Assembly: GCA_001692895.1 (NCBI GenBank)
Contig: KV748266.1
Span: 62,001-126,000 of the forward strand
DNA length: 64,000 bases
DNA from: Cenococcum geophilum 1.58
Lineage: Eukaryota > Ascomycota > Dothideomycetes > Gloniales > Gloniaceae
Direction: 5' to 3'
Made by a program: the position numbers and the translations under genes. This document shows, one piece after another, positions 46,501 to 58,940 of the stretch (its first letter is position 1; each line of letters begins with the position of its first letter). The notes beneath the pieces are model-generated. The model was given only the letters and a program-made list of their open reading frames with translations. It did not search any database and was not told the DNA's origin.

Positions 46501-49500
46501 CGAGGAGGAGTGGTATAGTAGCTGGTAAGGTTAATTCGCGGATAAAACCCTTATCTAGTATCTTATTAATCTACTTCTTTATACACCTAAGTTTAGTAGG
46601 TAAAAGTAGTCTATTTTTATAGTATAGGGCCTAGTTTCCGGGAATAATCTTAATTTTATAGTCCTATAGTTAGTATAGGGGTAGCTTATCTATATTTTTA
46701 GGGAGGAAGTGCTTAATATATTTACTAAACTCCTTTAGTAGGCGTTATAGAATATCTTTACGGGTTAATCCTGGTTTACCTTTTAGGAATTTTTTAACAT
46801 TAGTATTAACTATCTTCCGATATAAAAGCTCGGGTTTAGTTTTTAGATTTATCTTAAGGAAGTTATAAAAATAGGGGGGGAGTACTTTACGGGCTTCCTT
46901 TATTATATAGTCGCCTTCTACTAGCTGGCGGAAAACCCTTTTTAATAGGTTTAGTACTTTTATTAGGCCTATAAGCAGCTCTTTAAGTAGCTATTAGTGC
47001 TTATCTTATTTAACTAGTTCTACTAGCTCCGCTATATAGATCCTTATTACCTTTACGTCTTTTTATTTATAGAACTAGGTAAAATTAATAGTATAAGTAT
47101 ATTTAATATCGTCCAGGTTAGGGCGTATCTAGTTCTTTAGTGCTCTAGCTAGGCTAGCATGGCTTAGTTGGCCTAGGGGGGCGGAAATAAGGTAACGGCC
47201 CTATACGGTACGCGCGGGAGATAGGTGTAAGGTTAGGCGTTACAGTGGCACGGTTTCTATTATCTAAGTCTTAGTAGTTCCGTAGCTAGTCCTTACTATA
47301 ACGCGAGCTATAGTGTGCGTATATAGTATATAGCTTAGTTCTAAGTATTAGGCTAGGCGGCTAGGGTTTAAATGGTGCCTAGGTTAGGGTTAGATTTTTA
47401 GTAATAGCGGCGCGGAGTAGACCTTCTTCCTTAGTCTCGGCAGGGCTGGCTAGCCCGTTATTTTGGTCTTAAGTACTAGGGTAGTCCAGTCTTCTACTAT
47501 CTTATTTCTTTACAGCTATATAGGCTCCCCTTTATTAGGAATGTCTTTTATTATTAGGGCTTTATATATAGTCTTAGGCACTAGGCTTAGTAGTACTAAG
47601 TATCCACATAGGGCGTCTCTACTACCGTCAGTTATCCCCTACGGGAGGTAGTGCCTAAAGTAGTAGTTTAAGTTAAAGCGGATCTTAAGTTTCCTAAAGC
47701 TAGGGCAGGGCTCGTGCTTCTAAAGCTAAGGCATACCTAGAATAATTGGGGTAGTAGGCGAGAGTTTAGTAATAAAAAAGAGTATAGCTTTAGTATAGAG
47801 GCCAATTAATATTTAGGCGGTAAAGTAGTCCGTAATAAGCGAAGTTAGGATACTATCTATAAGGCGTAGTGGCCTAGGTGCTAGCAGCTTCTTGATTATA
47901 ATGTTATACTTTCTTATAATAGACTTTACGTTAGTAAATGCTATTATAGTACTACTGGAGTCTACTAGGCTTACTATATTAATATAAACTTAGGGGTATA
48001 GGTTATATAATAAGGAGAGTTGGGTTTAAATAAGGATTAATTCCCCATTACTATTTGCTGATTTAAGATTAAGTAGCAGTTTATTAATAGAAAGGACTAA
48101 TTAATCTAGTAATAGGGATCCAATCTTCTTGTCTTCCTCCTTATATGGTTTAAACCCTTAAACATAACTTAGTTTAAAAGTTTACCTTTTAACAACTAGG
48201 GTACGGGGCTATTTTAGTAGGGCGGTCTAGTGTCCGTCTGGCTAGCGGTATTAGTTTTAGTCTTAGTTAGGGTATAGGAAGACAATACCTTACTAATAAC
48301 GTAGCCGTATTTATATTTGCTAGCGCGGAGTCGCTAATACTAGGCGTTGTTAACGGGTTGGGCTCCTATATAGGGTATAGTTTAGAGTAACTAAGCTATA
48401 GGGTTAAAGGGGGGGGGGTTATCTACTGCGGCTATAATAGGCTCCGCGGTCGCCGCGTCTATAATAGACTCCACGGTTACCGCGTCCGCGGTTATTAGTT
48501 CGCGTTATTTAATAGGGTAGTATTAGGACTAGGTTTGCTATCCTAGCGGGGTTATAGGTATCCTTCTAGTGGCCGGGCAGGCTATAGGTAAGGTATAATC
48601 TATTATTAACGCGGCGCTTACGCTCTATATCTAAGATTCTATTAAGGTTTATAGGTTCTTTAGTTACTGCTAGGGTTAGGGTCAATATAGGGGCTAGGGC
48701 TTAGGTAGGTAGGCTATAGTTAGCGTTCTTCTTAAGGTTGGCTTAGTGTATATAGTTTGCGAGGTTTTTAGCGAATATATTTATCTACTTGCTCTAACCT
48801 ATATAATCACTGTTATTAATTTTATAGGCAAGTCTAAGTACCAGCTCTTCTATCTTTAGAAAGATAAACTTTTAGAGTAAGTCTACTTTTTATTTATCTG
48901 TCTTCTTGGCGCAGACTATTCGCTTATTAAGCTCTCCCTTCTAGGACTAGTAATTACGCTCGCCCTAGGGGAAATAGTTAAGCTTATTTTTTACGACTTA
49001 GGTTATATTAAGGACCTTATAGTAGGTAGTAAGGTCTTTAAGTATATCTTCCTTAGTAGGCCATTTTTACGTAGATGTGTTGTTTAGGTTCTTATATATA
49101 AGCTTTAAGCCCTACTTAATAAACTTATAGGCCTTGTTTTTTAGTATGTCCGAGATATAAAGGATCTAGGACTAAACTATATTAAAGTAATCCTAGTCCC
49201 AGTTAAAGACTCCCTTAATCTTAATATGCCAGGTCTTAAAATTAGCTTATTATTTTAGCGGGGTGCCTTTTCCGCTAAATATTGGCGGGTCTTTAGATCT
49301 CCGTTTTTTTTACTAGGTTACTACCATTATTATAGGGGTTAATTGTTTTAGAACGGCGATAGTCTCTATCTAGGAGTTAATAGTTCTTATCTAGGAAGTA
49401 ATAAGGGCACTAAGGTTTTCGTTAGCTTTCTTATTAGTAGTGTTTATATTATATATATACTATAGTCCTACTTTAATATTATTAAGGAACTTATTAGTAT

Positions 49501-49831
49501 AATTAATAAAGATAAGGTAAGCTTTACTAGGCTTAAAGGTCTTAGGGTATAGTAGGGAGCGGCGGATTATCTACGCGATATTAGGGTATATCTCTATAAA
49601 GAGGTCTACAAAAATATCGCAGGGGTTCTAAGGTTCGGCCATTTTAGCGTCATTAGTGTCGCCTATTTAGGCGCTAGGTAAAAACTAAGGATTATTCTAG
49701 GACTATACTAGGGACGTATTAGTTTTAGTAAAGGCGCGTATAGGTCGCAATTGCTTTAGGGCGGAGGTTAATTGGCTAAGGTATAAGGAATTAGTAATTA
49801 TAACGGGGCGCAAATTAAAGATACTATAAAC

Positions 49832-50018
49832 TGTTATAGTGCTGCAATAAAGTAAACTAAATAACTACGTTGTGGTATAAAGAGGGGAAGAAGGTAGAAA
49901 GGGGGTATTGTATATAAATAGTAGGGCCGGCCGCTAAGTCGCTAGTAGTGGGCTAGCTAATAATAGGAAACAGTACGAGATAGTATAAAACAGTATGCGT
50001 CAGGTCAGTGCCGTGATA
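49832..50018 (-). repeat. 5' LTR of A2
   Basis: 187 bp partner of 43103-43289. The sequence next to it inside the element (GGGGCGCAA, 49805) matches the corresponding position right after the left LTR of A1. Confidence 0.92.
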
Positions 50019-51583
50019 CCTTTAGGGGCAGATTTAGATTTAGTAGGACTTAATTTAGGCTATATAAGTTCTTTTATAACCTAGCTAAGGCTAAGGGCCT
50101 TTTAAGGGCTACTTAATACTTAATTAAGGAGGTATAAAAGACTTAGAGAGGTATCTATACTATAAATAGAAAAAGGATATAGACTAACTGGCTAAGGCCT
50201 CTAGTAGTCTAAAACTCCGCTATAAATCTAACGCCCAGCAGTTAGATAATTGGGTTTATAAGGTAGATAATATCTCTAAGATACTAATAATATAATATAA
50301 TACTAAAGAACGTATATGCTAAGTTATTAGTAAGATTAAAGACTAATTACTAAACTAGATTATACTTAATTAGCTTAATAAAGAGTAAATTACTATATAG
50401 CTATCCCTTAACCCGCTGAAATTCGTGTATACGTTATCGATAAGGAACCAGCCAATCAGATCAATGCATTAAAATTGTCGAAATCGTCAATATATAAAGG
50501 CTCGAAATCGGGCAGCTCCTATAGCTTAAGGGGTGGTTTTTTAGCAACCCAACTTGGTGGAACTTTGTATTAAGTCAGTTAAACAAGATCTATATTATTG
50601 GAAGTACGATTAGAAGGCATAGTTAATGGTAATTAATTGATTAAATCTATGTAGGCTACACGCGTAGTTTTGATTCTAATGTTCCGCACGGACCACCTGC
50701 TTTATGCACGCTAGCGGGTTAAGGGATAGCTATAAACCTTCCTAAAGAAATAGACTTAAGATCCGTATATTATATAATATAATAATATAAAGCTATTCTA
50801 AAATAGGATATAGCTTAATTACTATAACTTCCGCTGGTTTATAAACTTTATAGAAATTTATACTTAATAGATAAATCTAAAGCTCTTTAAAAATAAGGAC
50901 GGTAGCATTTATAAGCAGGAGAAGATTGGGTTTATCTAGGCTAGAATTAAGCTAGTAATTTATAATAAAATAAAGTGCGTAAGAGCCCTATTATGGATTA
51001 CTATATATACAGATTTCGAACGAGCGGTTTTAAACGTTAAGGATATAGTAAGGAACTAGACCTCTTCTAATAGGAAGCTAAGGGGTTACTAAAAGTATAG
51101 GCATTCTAATAGTAATATAGGATAGACCTAATCTTTAAAAAAGCCGTTCTTAAAGAAAACTTTAAAAGGATTAAAGTTAGAGATTTTAACTAATAGAAAA
51201 GACTCCTAGGGCTAACCTAATATCTATTTAGCACCTATATGGGAACACTTTAAAAGGTTAAGAGAAAACTTCTCTAGAGGCAAATCCTATTAGAAAAATA
51301 AGTAGGGTAATAACTATATTAATAATCTAAAAAAAGCCCTAGTTATAGACCTCTTTTAGCTATAACTAGGGCAAAATATAGAAGGAGAGACTCTCTATAT
51401 TATTATTAAGCTGGAAATAATACTCCCTATAGGTAAGGTATAATAGTAGCTCTAAAATTAATCTTATATTATATAATTTGATAAAAGAGTATAAACTTAT
51501 CCTATTACTAAAGTGGTGGAAATCTATTTTAAGCTTTCTAAGTAAGCATTAGATTAAACTATATAGTGCTTATAAGCTTATAG
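50019..51583 (+). mobile_element. old Ty3/gypsy copy H, middle piece (fossil)
   Basis: Plus-strand, RIP-mutated and broken many times. A gag-like, lysine- and asparagine-rich reading is suggested at about 50160-51000 but no named domain is clear. It hosts the small element at 50398-50732 and is interrupted at 51583 by element I, continuing at 62806, where a reverse transcriptase is recognisable. Confidence 0.5.
50398..50732. mobile_element. 335 bp MITE-like element, little RIP
   Basis: Perfect inverted ends AGCTATCCCTTAACCCGCT, flanked by TA on both sides (50396-50397 and 50733-50734), fit a Tc1/mariner-type MITE. The interior has normal CA/TG frequency in contrast to its RIP-mutated surroundings. 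It contains a CCAAT (50451) and TATATAAAGG (50491), and on the minus strand a short ATG-started reading near 50620. There is no transposase. Confidence 0.8.
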
Positions 51584-51861
51584 TGTGGTGGTGTAATTTG
51601 GCCCCTGGATTTAACATTTAAATTAGGCATAGCTTTGGGAGAGCCTAGGCCTTATATAAGTTATATAGATTGGTCTGGAGCCCTTAGAGTTAACAAGAAC
51701 TCAGACAGGCACGACCGACCGGGAATACATTCTTTCCTTTCTTCTTACTAACTGCTTTCCTACTAATTGATTATAACTAACTAACTAACTAACCGACCGA
51801 CCGACAGACCGATAGACAGCATTAAGACTTTCCTATCTGAGAGTGGTCGTACCCTCCTATA
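51584..51861 (+). repeat. left LTR of I
   Basis: 278 bp, with a tetranucleotide stretch of CTAA/CGAC/AGAC units at about 51776-51818. Differences from the right LTR are mostly transitions. Confidence 0.9.
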
Positions 51862-54800
51862 TATTTTATGGCATTCTATATAGGGACGACGGTAAGCTCT
51901 TTGGATTAGAAGTCTAGCGCTATATATATAGGAGACGCATAGGAACGTGCTGCAGCCACTAAAAACTGTTAAGTTACCATTACCGGAAGCCGTTAAGTCA
52001 CTAATAGGTGCGGAAATTAAGTATAGAACTACTAGCGACATACACGCAGGCATTACTATTACTAAAATGAGTTAACAACACTTTTGGAGATTGTTATCCG
52101 AGACCTATGGTAGACGGAATAGACGACTAGGAGTGGGAATACGAGTATGGGGTACGGCAGGACGGAGGATAAAAGAGAGGGTTATGATGCATTAGGACTA
52201 GTAGAAAGAAGTCTTTAATTTTTTATTTACTATATTTATAACGGTCTATATAATTCTTCTGGCATTTATATAAGCCTCCCTTAAATTTATAAGAGTAATG
52301 GCGATAGGACCGATAAAGGGAATACTAGGGATGCTAGGCCTATTCTATAATAACGGCGGAGAAGGAAGTAGGTAGCCTGCTAACCTACAAAGTTTTCCTA
52401 ACCTAGAGGATGCGGTACTAGACCTGACTCCTATAATATTTAGAACTGATGACCTTTAGTAAAGAAAGGATAAGAACTAGGAGGTTAACTTACCTATCCT
52501 AGGAGAAACTGCTAGTCCATTACCTTGTAATAAACTACTAATAGAACAAGACAAGGTATATATTATAGCCTAGCCTATACCAGCTCTAGGGACTTTAGGG
52601 ACTCCTTACTTTACGGGACAAAATATATTACAATTTATTAAACAATATAAGCGACTATGTATTTAACACCGTGTTACGGACGATAAGAAGTATTAAGGAC
52701 TTCTGGAATATTACGACTATTAAATAGGGACCTAGATCCGAAGTCTACCTAAGTTTATTATTAGCAGATAGACGGAACTCGTAAGAAAGCTTCGGACAGA
52801 CTACTAAGGAAGTGACTACTTTTAATAAGTTGAGATGGTAGAATTCTTGGAAGCGTATATACTATAGTGCAGGAATAACCCACCTAGTAGTATACGTAAG
52901 TACTATAGACAATTTACACTGATTTCCTAGAAGGTTACTAAAGCTGGTAATTTGGAAAACTGTAAATAAGGATACTGGTTTGCAAAAGGACTCCTATTTA
53001 AATATTAAAAATATGCTATAATTAAGACAGGAGCTGACCCGGATAGATAAGAGTCTTTTAACTTCCACCTACTAAGGAGGGCTGTAGAAGATAGGCTTAA
53101 TTTGCATAAGGGCGTAGACTGCTTATTAATAATAAACCCTAAGGAGCAAGGTCTCCGATAACTGGTTAGATAATTCCGTAAGTAATAGCCAGCTATATTA
53201 AACTAGAGAGATGCTGCTCTTTAGCCGCCTGTAGTCTCTTAGCTAAATAAGTTAGCAAGTGCCCGTTATATAACCTAAGAAACGGACCCTAAGCTAGAGA
53301 GCCTTACTAGTTAACTCCGGAAGCTTAATCTTGGGACGGTTAAATTGGTAAGCGTTATATCTTTAATGCCGTTCCTTAATAGAATTCGCCAAGACCTAAT
53401 ACGGTATATGCAGCTCCTAAATAAGGCGTTAGTGCATTAAGAACAAGTAGGTCTATAACTAGTAATAAATAATAATGGACTGCTGCTATCCTATAAAGGG
53501 GCGCTATAAGAGCGATATAAGCTAGGTCTAAAAAGGTATAGAGGACTAGGAAACCCTAGTGTATACTAGGCATAAGATAAGACGTATTATGGATATAGAG
53601 GCCCTTATCGTTTTATTAACTAATGCCTAGAGCTCTAAGAACTAGTTAGCCGGGGGTTCCTGTATATAAACGAGAACAACTAAATCTATACTAGAACATG
53701 TTAGCGCCCAGGAAATCCACTCCCGTATTTACCGAGCAGCTATTAAATTTAGTTCCTTAAAGACTGGCTAAGGCAGAATGCGAATATTAATCCTAATGCG
53801 ACGGCAATAGGCATCTAACCAAATGCGTCCTTAGTAGAGCTTATAGAAAGTAATGGCGCTAAAAGTAAAGAAGAGCTTAGTAAGTCCTAGAAAGATATAT
53901 ACCAAGTAGAGTCGGTATACATTAATTTAGTAGGAGCAGCAACCTAGTTATAGCCTACGATATGGTTATACGATCTTGGGAAGCCGAGAGGAGATATTAG
54001 GGTAATAAAACCACCTCTAAAACCAACTGGTTTGTAACCGGTAATAGTTTAAAATATATAACCAGGAGGACATATCCAAATCGCACCACGACTATAGCGG
54101 CAGGCCCCCTATTTACTAGTAGATAATAAGGAGATTAACGAAATAGACTATACTAAATAGCTAAAAAGAGAAGCAGAGTAAGGAATAAAAGCAATTATAA
54201 CCGCTAAAGCACCGCGACCAAAGCCGGTTAGGATAATAGATATATTAAAAGGGAACGTCCTAAGCCTAACTATAATGGCGGACAAGATCTTATTAAAAAC
54301 TATTAAAGTTACTGTTAGTAACTGCCTTATGTATATACCTGAAGTCGCAAGGTTATTCTTTAAGCCGCTCCCGCTACCTTTTATAGAACCTTACTAATAA
54401 AAGTAAGAGGGCGTTAAGGCATCTATATTGTTGGCGTACCTAACGTTTTATGCTAATTAAGCTGGCCTAATAACTACAGAGGTAGACTAGATCGAATAGG
54501 AAGCAGGATTTACCCAGTTTTAACGATAATATCTAAAGGTAGAAGTACAGATAGGAGATAAAAGGGTTAAGTGCTTAATTAACTCTGGAGCGGAGCTTAA
54601 CCTTATTAAGGAAAGTATGGCTCTATAACACGGCTTACTAATATTAAGTCTACCCCTATAGTTATAGGGCGTATATCTAACGTCTGCAAATGGGACTTAG
54701 TTTAAGTTTATTAGATTAGTGTATATAGCCGCTATAGTTATAGGGGACATCTTAATATCCACAACTTTCATTGCTGTAGGAGAAATGTCACATAAGGTAA

Positions 54801-57800
54801 TACTTAGTAAGCCGTGGTTAGTAAGGGCTAGGCTGGTAACGCAGCGAACCGCAATAGGCCAGGTATCTTACATTATTTAATTAGAAGATGGCGGAGTTAA
54901 AACAAGGTTCTTAATATCCTATAAAAACGCAATGTTCCTTAGACTAGATAAAGAAATTAGTATAGGTAGTAGTTTGGGAAACGTGTAACTGGTGCGACCG
55001 CTAGGATTATATCTAGGGTTACTTATAACCCGGCGTATTAGGATAAGGAGGACGTTAAGGACGGAGAGGAGGGAAATAAGGTGCGACTTTAATAAGGACG
55101 TTTATTATTCTGGATATCCGCTAAATAGGGCAATTAACGGGAAGAAGAGCATAACGCTAGATAGAGAAAGCTCGACAGCGAAACGTTAAAGGAAGTCCTA
55201 AAGAAGCACTTAGGAGGAAGGTAGAAGCTAGTGTTTAAAGCGAAGGCTAGATCCCTTATATATTAAATATTAAAGACAACGAATCTATTTATAATGTAAA
55301 TAGAAGGCTATAGAAGTAAGGCCCGACAGAACGCTATAAGTATAGTAACTGCGTATAAACGAAAGGCAGAGAAGGTCTGCCTAGTTAATTTGTTAGCACC
55401 AGACAGAACGGTTATAGGAGGAATAATAGAGTGGCGAGAAGTGGCCTTGCGTTGGCAAAAGGCGTCCATTTAAGAGTTGCCCCTTAGTCTATATAATTAT
55501 TTCCTTAAGCCGCGGTATACTAAGCTGGCCTATGGTATACGGCTAAAGCTAAAACAATTAGAGCGCGTAATTATAGGGGACCTTTAGCTAAAAGAATGAG
55601 AAATCTTTAAGGCCATGTTGTTTAACCAAGAAGAGGCTCTAGTATAGGAGTTCTCTAAAATGGGTCGTATTAGCAGAGACGTAACTCTACTATTAAAGAT
55701 TAAGACTGTACTGTATAAAGCATAGCAAGTGCCGAACTTCCCTATACTAAGAGCCCTGCGAGGGGAAGTAATAAATATATTACGAAAACGACTAGCTTAA
55801 GGGACTCTGGAATATTATAAAAGCCTATATAGGAATCTATAGTTTTTTATAAGTAAAAAGGAATATAAGAAGTACCGGCTAATTAACGCGGCGATGAATA
55901 TTAACCGAGTGACTATTAGGGACGCAAATCTGCCGCCGTATGCTGATGAGTTTTCTAAGGAGTTTGTAGGGTGTAAAGTTATATCTTTAGTGGACTTCTT
56001 CTTTAGATATAACCAATTGGAGCTAAATGTAGAAAGCAGGAACCTAACGGCCTTTATAATACCTCTAGGACTTTTATAACAAACAATAGTACCTATAGAA
56101 GGAACGAATTCGGTAGCCTAGTTTGTAAGGACAATTACTAAGATTCTAGAGCGATATATCCCATACTATGCCCTGCCGTTTCTGGATAATATTATAGTAA
56201 AAGGACTATAGACAATGTATAATAGAGAAGAGAGCCTTTTAGGCGTATATAGATATATTCTAAAATACATTATATGGCTAGATAGAGTACTTACAGATTT
56301 AGAACAAGCTAGGTATACAATCTTAGGCGCAAAGTCTTATTTCTATAAGGACGAGATTATAGTAGTTAGTTACCGCTGTAATAGAAAGGGGCGATATCCA
56401 AAAGAGTTAAAAGTCGTAAAGATTATTTACTAGAGAGACTGCGAAGATATTATATCTGCCTAAGCCTTTATAGGAGTTATCGTGTATTACTAAATATGGG
56501 TAGAAGACTTCGCAATAAAGGCAGAGCCAATCTTCCAACTGCTACGAGTAAACGTTCCGTTTGTATAGGGCATAGAGTAGATAACTACTATAAAGACTCT
56601 AAAGTATACAATTACTACCGCACCCGCGTTAGTTTAACTGGATTATAGTAAGGGGGCTAGGCTAATTATTCTCGCCGTTAATAGATATAAGAATAGGTGG
56701 GAATGCGGTCTTATACAACTGGACGTGTAAGGTCGTTGCCACCTATATTAATATAAGAGCGGCATCTAGTCTTAAGCGGAGCAGAAGTACGATTTAGGAA
56801 AGCTTAAATATCGGGCATTGCTATATGCATTAAAGAAGTGTTAAGTGTACCTATACAGCGTCCGCTTTACGGTTAAGACGAATACAAATACCTTAGTTAC
56901 GTAACTAAATTATACTGCTACCGATTTACTAGGAGCCTTAATAATATAATAGCTAGTATGGATTTAGTTATAGGACTTCAATATTAGGCATGTTCTAGAG
57001 AAGAAGAATAGCCTAGCTAATAGACTATTACGACGACTACCAGATAGCGAACGACCTAATAAGCCGACTAAAGATATTAAAGAGTTTATTAACTGCGAAC
57101 TAAGTGCTTTAGAATACACGGCTAGCCTAGTTAAAATGGAGGTAGATCTGCCACTAAAAGACTTATATTTTAGGGAGTCTTAGAAGATTATAAAATGGCT
57201 AGTAACCTTACGACGTCTAGAAGAAATAAATACTAAAGAATTTAAAAAGTTTAAACGACATACGCTGAAATTCCTAGTGCGCAATTAACAGCTCTTCCGC
57301 CAATAATTGAAAAATGTACTAATGCGAAGGGTAGTTAATAATAAGGACGCTTAGCAAGAGATTATTAAAAGCCTTTATAATTAAAGCAGATATCGCGGAC
57401 GAGAAGGAACGTATTAGAGGATCTTAAATTAATATTGGTGGCCAGGGCTATAGGATTAGATATTATAGTATATTAAGTTATATCTACAATACTAGGAGCG
57501 ATAGTTAGGACAGGAAGAAGAAGCAATATACCCTATATAGGAGTCTACCTTATGGCAACGAGTAGCAGTAGACATCACGTTTATACCTCTAAGCCGTCTT
57601 AGATTCCGGTACCTGGCTATTACTTAAGAATATATATCTGAATAGGTGGAAGCTCGGGCCCTTTAAAATAAGGATATAAAAAGTATAGCGAAGTTTCTCT
57701 ACGAAGATGTTATCTGCCGATAGGGAGCATTTAGATAGCTCTCTATAGATGGTAGAGAAGAGAATGCTAACGTTACCGCTGCGCTCGCAGAACTCTACAA

Positions 57801-58794
57801 TATTAAGAGGGTTATAGCTTCCGCTTACTACGCTTAGGCGTAAGGCTTTATAAAGCAAGGCCACAAACCTATAATAGACGCTTTGGCGAAGATGGATGGC
57901 TTATAGCTGGACAATCTTTATACCGTTTTATAGGTAGATAGAATAACTATTAAGCGGCCTACGGGAATGACACCGGTAAGAGTTATATACAGATATAAGC
58001 ATGTCCTTCCTATTGAACTCTATATATCTACTTAGCAGACGCTGCCTTAGTAAATAGTCTGGACTACTATAGAGCTACTAGCACTTTGTGCAAAGCAGTT
58101 CGACCAAAAAGACGTAGATATAAAAGAGGCTATCGCGCGTATAAGACGACTAAGGGTAGTAAATAAGGAGTACTTTAATAATACCCACCGCATTCGCTAG
58201 GACGGATTTAAGGTTAGAGATATAGTTATGCTTTATAACACGCAGCTTAAGCAAGACTATTCTAGCAGTCGTAAGTTGGATCTAAAATAGCTGGGCCCGT
58301 TCTATATACGTAAGAGTCGCCCTTATAAAAGATGGTACTTAATTAAGGATCTCAATAGTACACCGTTCCATAATCAAACTCCTAAAAATAGATTAAAGAG
58401 GTTCTATTAATAACAGATATCTAAAGTCCATTAGGAAGACCGGCTCAACCAGTTAGGCGGAACTATGCTATAAGAAATAATAGTAAAGCCAGAGCCTAAG
58501 AAAGATATATAAAATCCACTAGTATCGCAACGCTGTATAGTTTAAGAAGTGCGCGTTTTAGAAAGATCGTTTAATAGAACTAAGTACGAAATATTTAACT
58601 AGGGGACAGTCAAGTTCTGCGGCGGGGGAGGGGATGTAGATAACAGCCGTGCAATCCTTTTATTTGCCGTATTTCCTAAAGCTCTTTCTATTACACGTTC
58701 TTATTTACTTTTTTAGTTAGGAATCTAATGCGTGTTAACAGTAAGGTAAGGGCAGAAGAATATTTGCGAATAACTATATAGTATTGTTTACTAC

Positions 58795-58940
58795 AAAGAT
58801 ATCAGTTCCGCTTACCGCCTTTACTAAGCTAATAGCGATTTTCTATACTGGGCATAGAAAATTATAATTAGTCTATTTAACGATTAGAGCCGGCAGAACT
58901 CTATACCGCTACCTAAATTCGGTAGACTATTTAGATTAGG
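58795..58940 (-). repeat. inverted family A 3' module inside element I
   Basis: About 140 bp matches the 3' noncoding region of A1 (16040-16190) and A2 (43375-43500), in the A2 plus-strand orientation. It includes the TTCCGCTTACCGCC run, the 25 bp hairpin at 58838-58862 and AGAACTCTATACCGC. It lies directly before the extra coding region. Confidence 0.75.

Larger units (their letters stand above)
43103..50018 (-). mobile_element. Ty3/gypsy chromovirus copy A2 (fossil)
   Basis: Second copy of family A, reverse orientation, 6916 bp. The LTRs (43103-43289 and 49832-50018) are both 187 bp; the target duplication is CCTCT/CCTTT, one transition apart. In element sense: gag about 49700-48100, protease and reverse transcriptase about 47500-46000, RNase H about 45900-45400, integrase about 45150-44200, chromodomain near 43800, and a 3' region with the two palindromic modules. 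It lacks both insertions found in A1 and so serves as the empty-site reference for them. Broken many tens of times. Confidence 0.93.
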
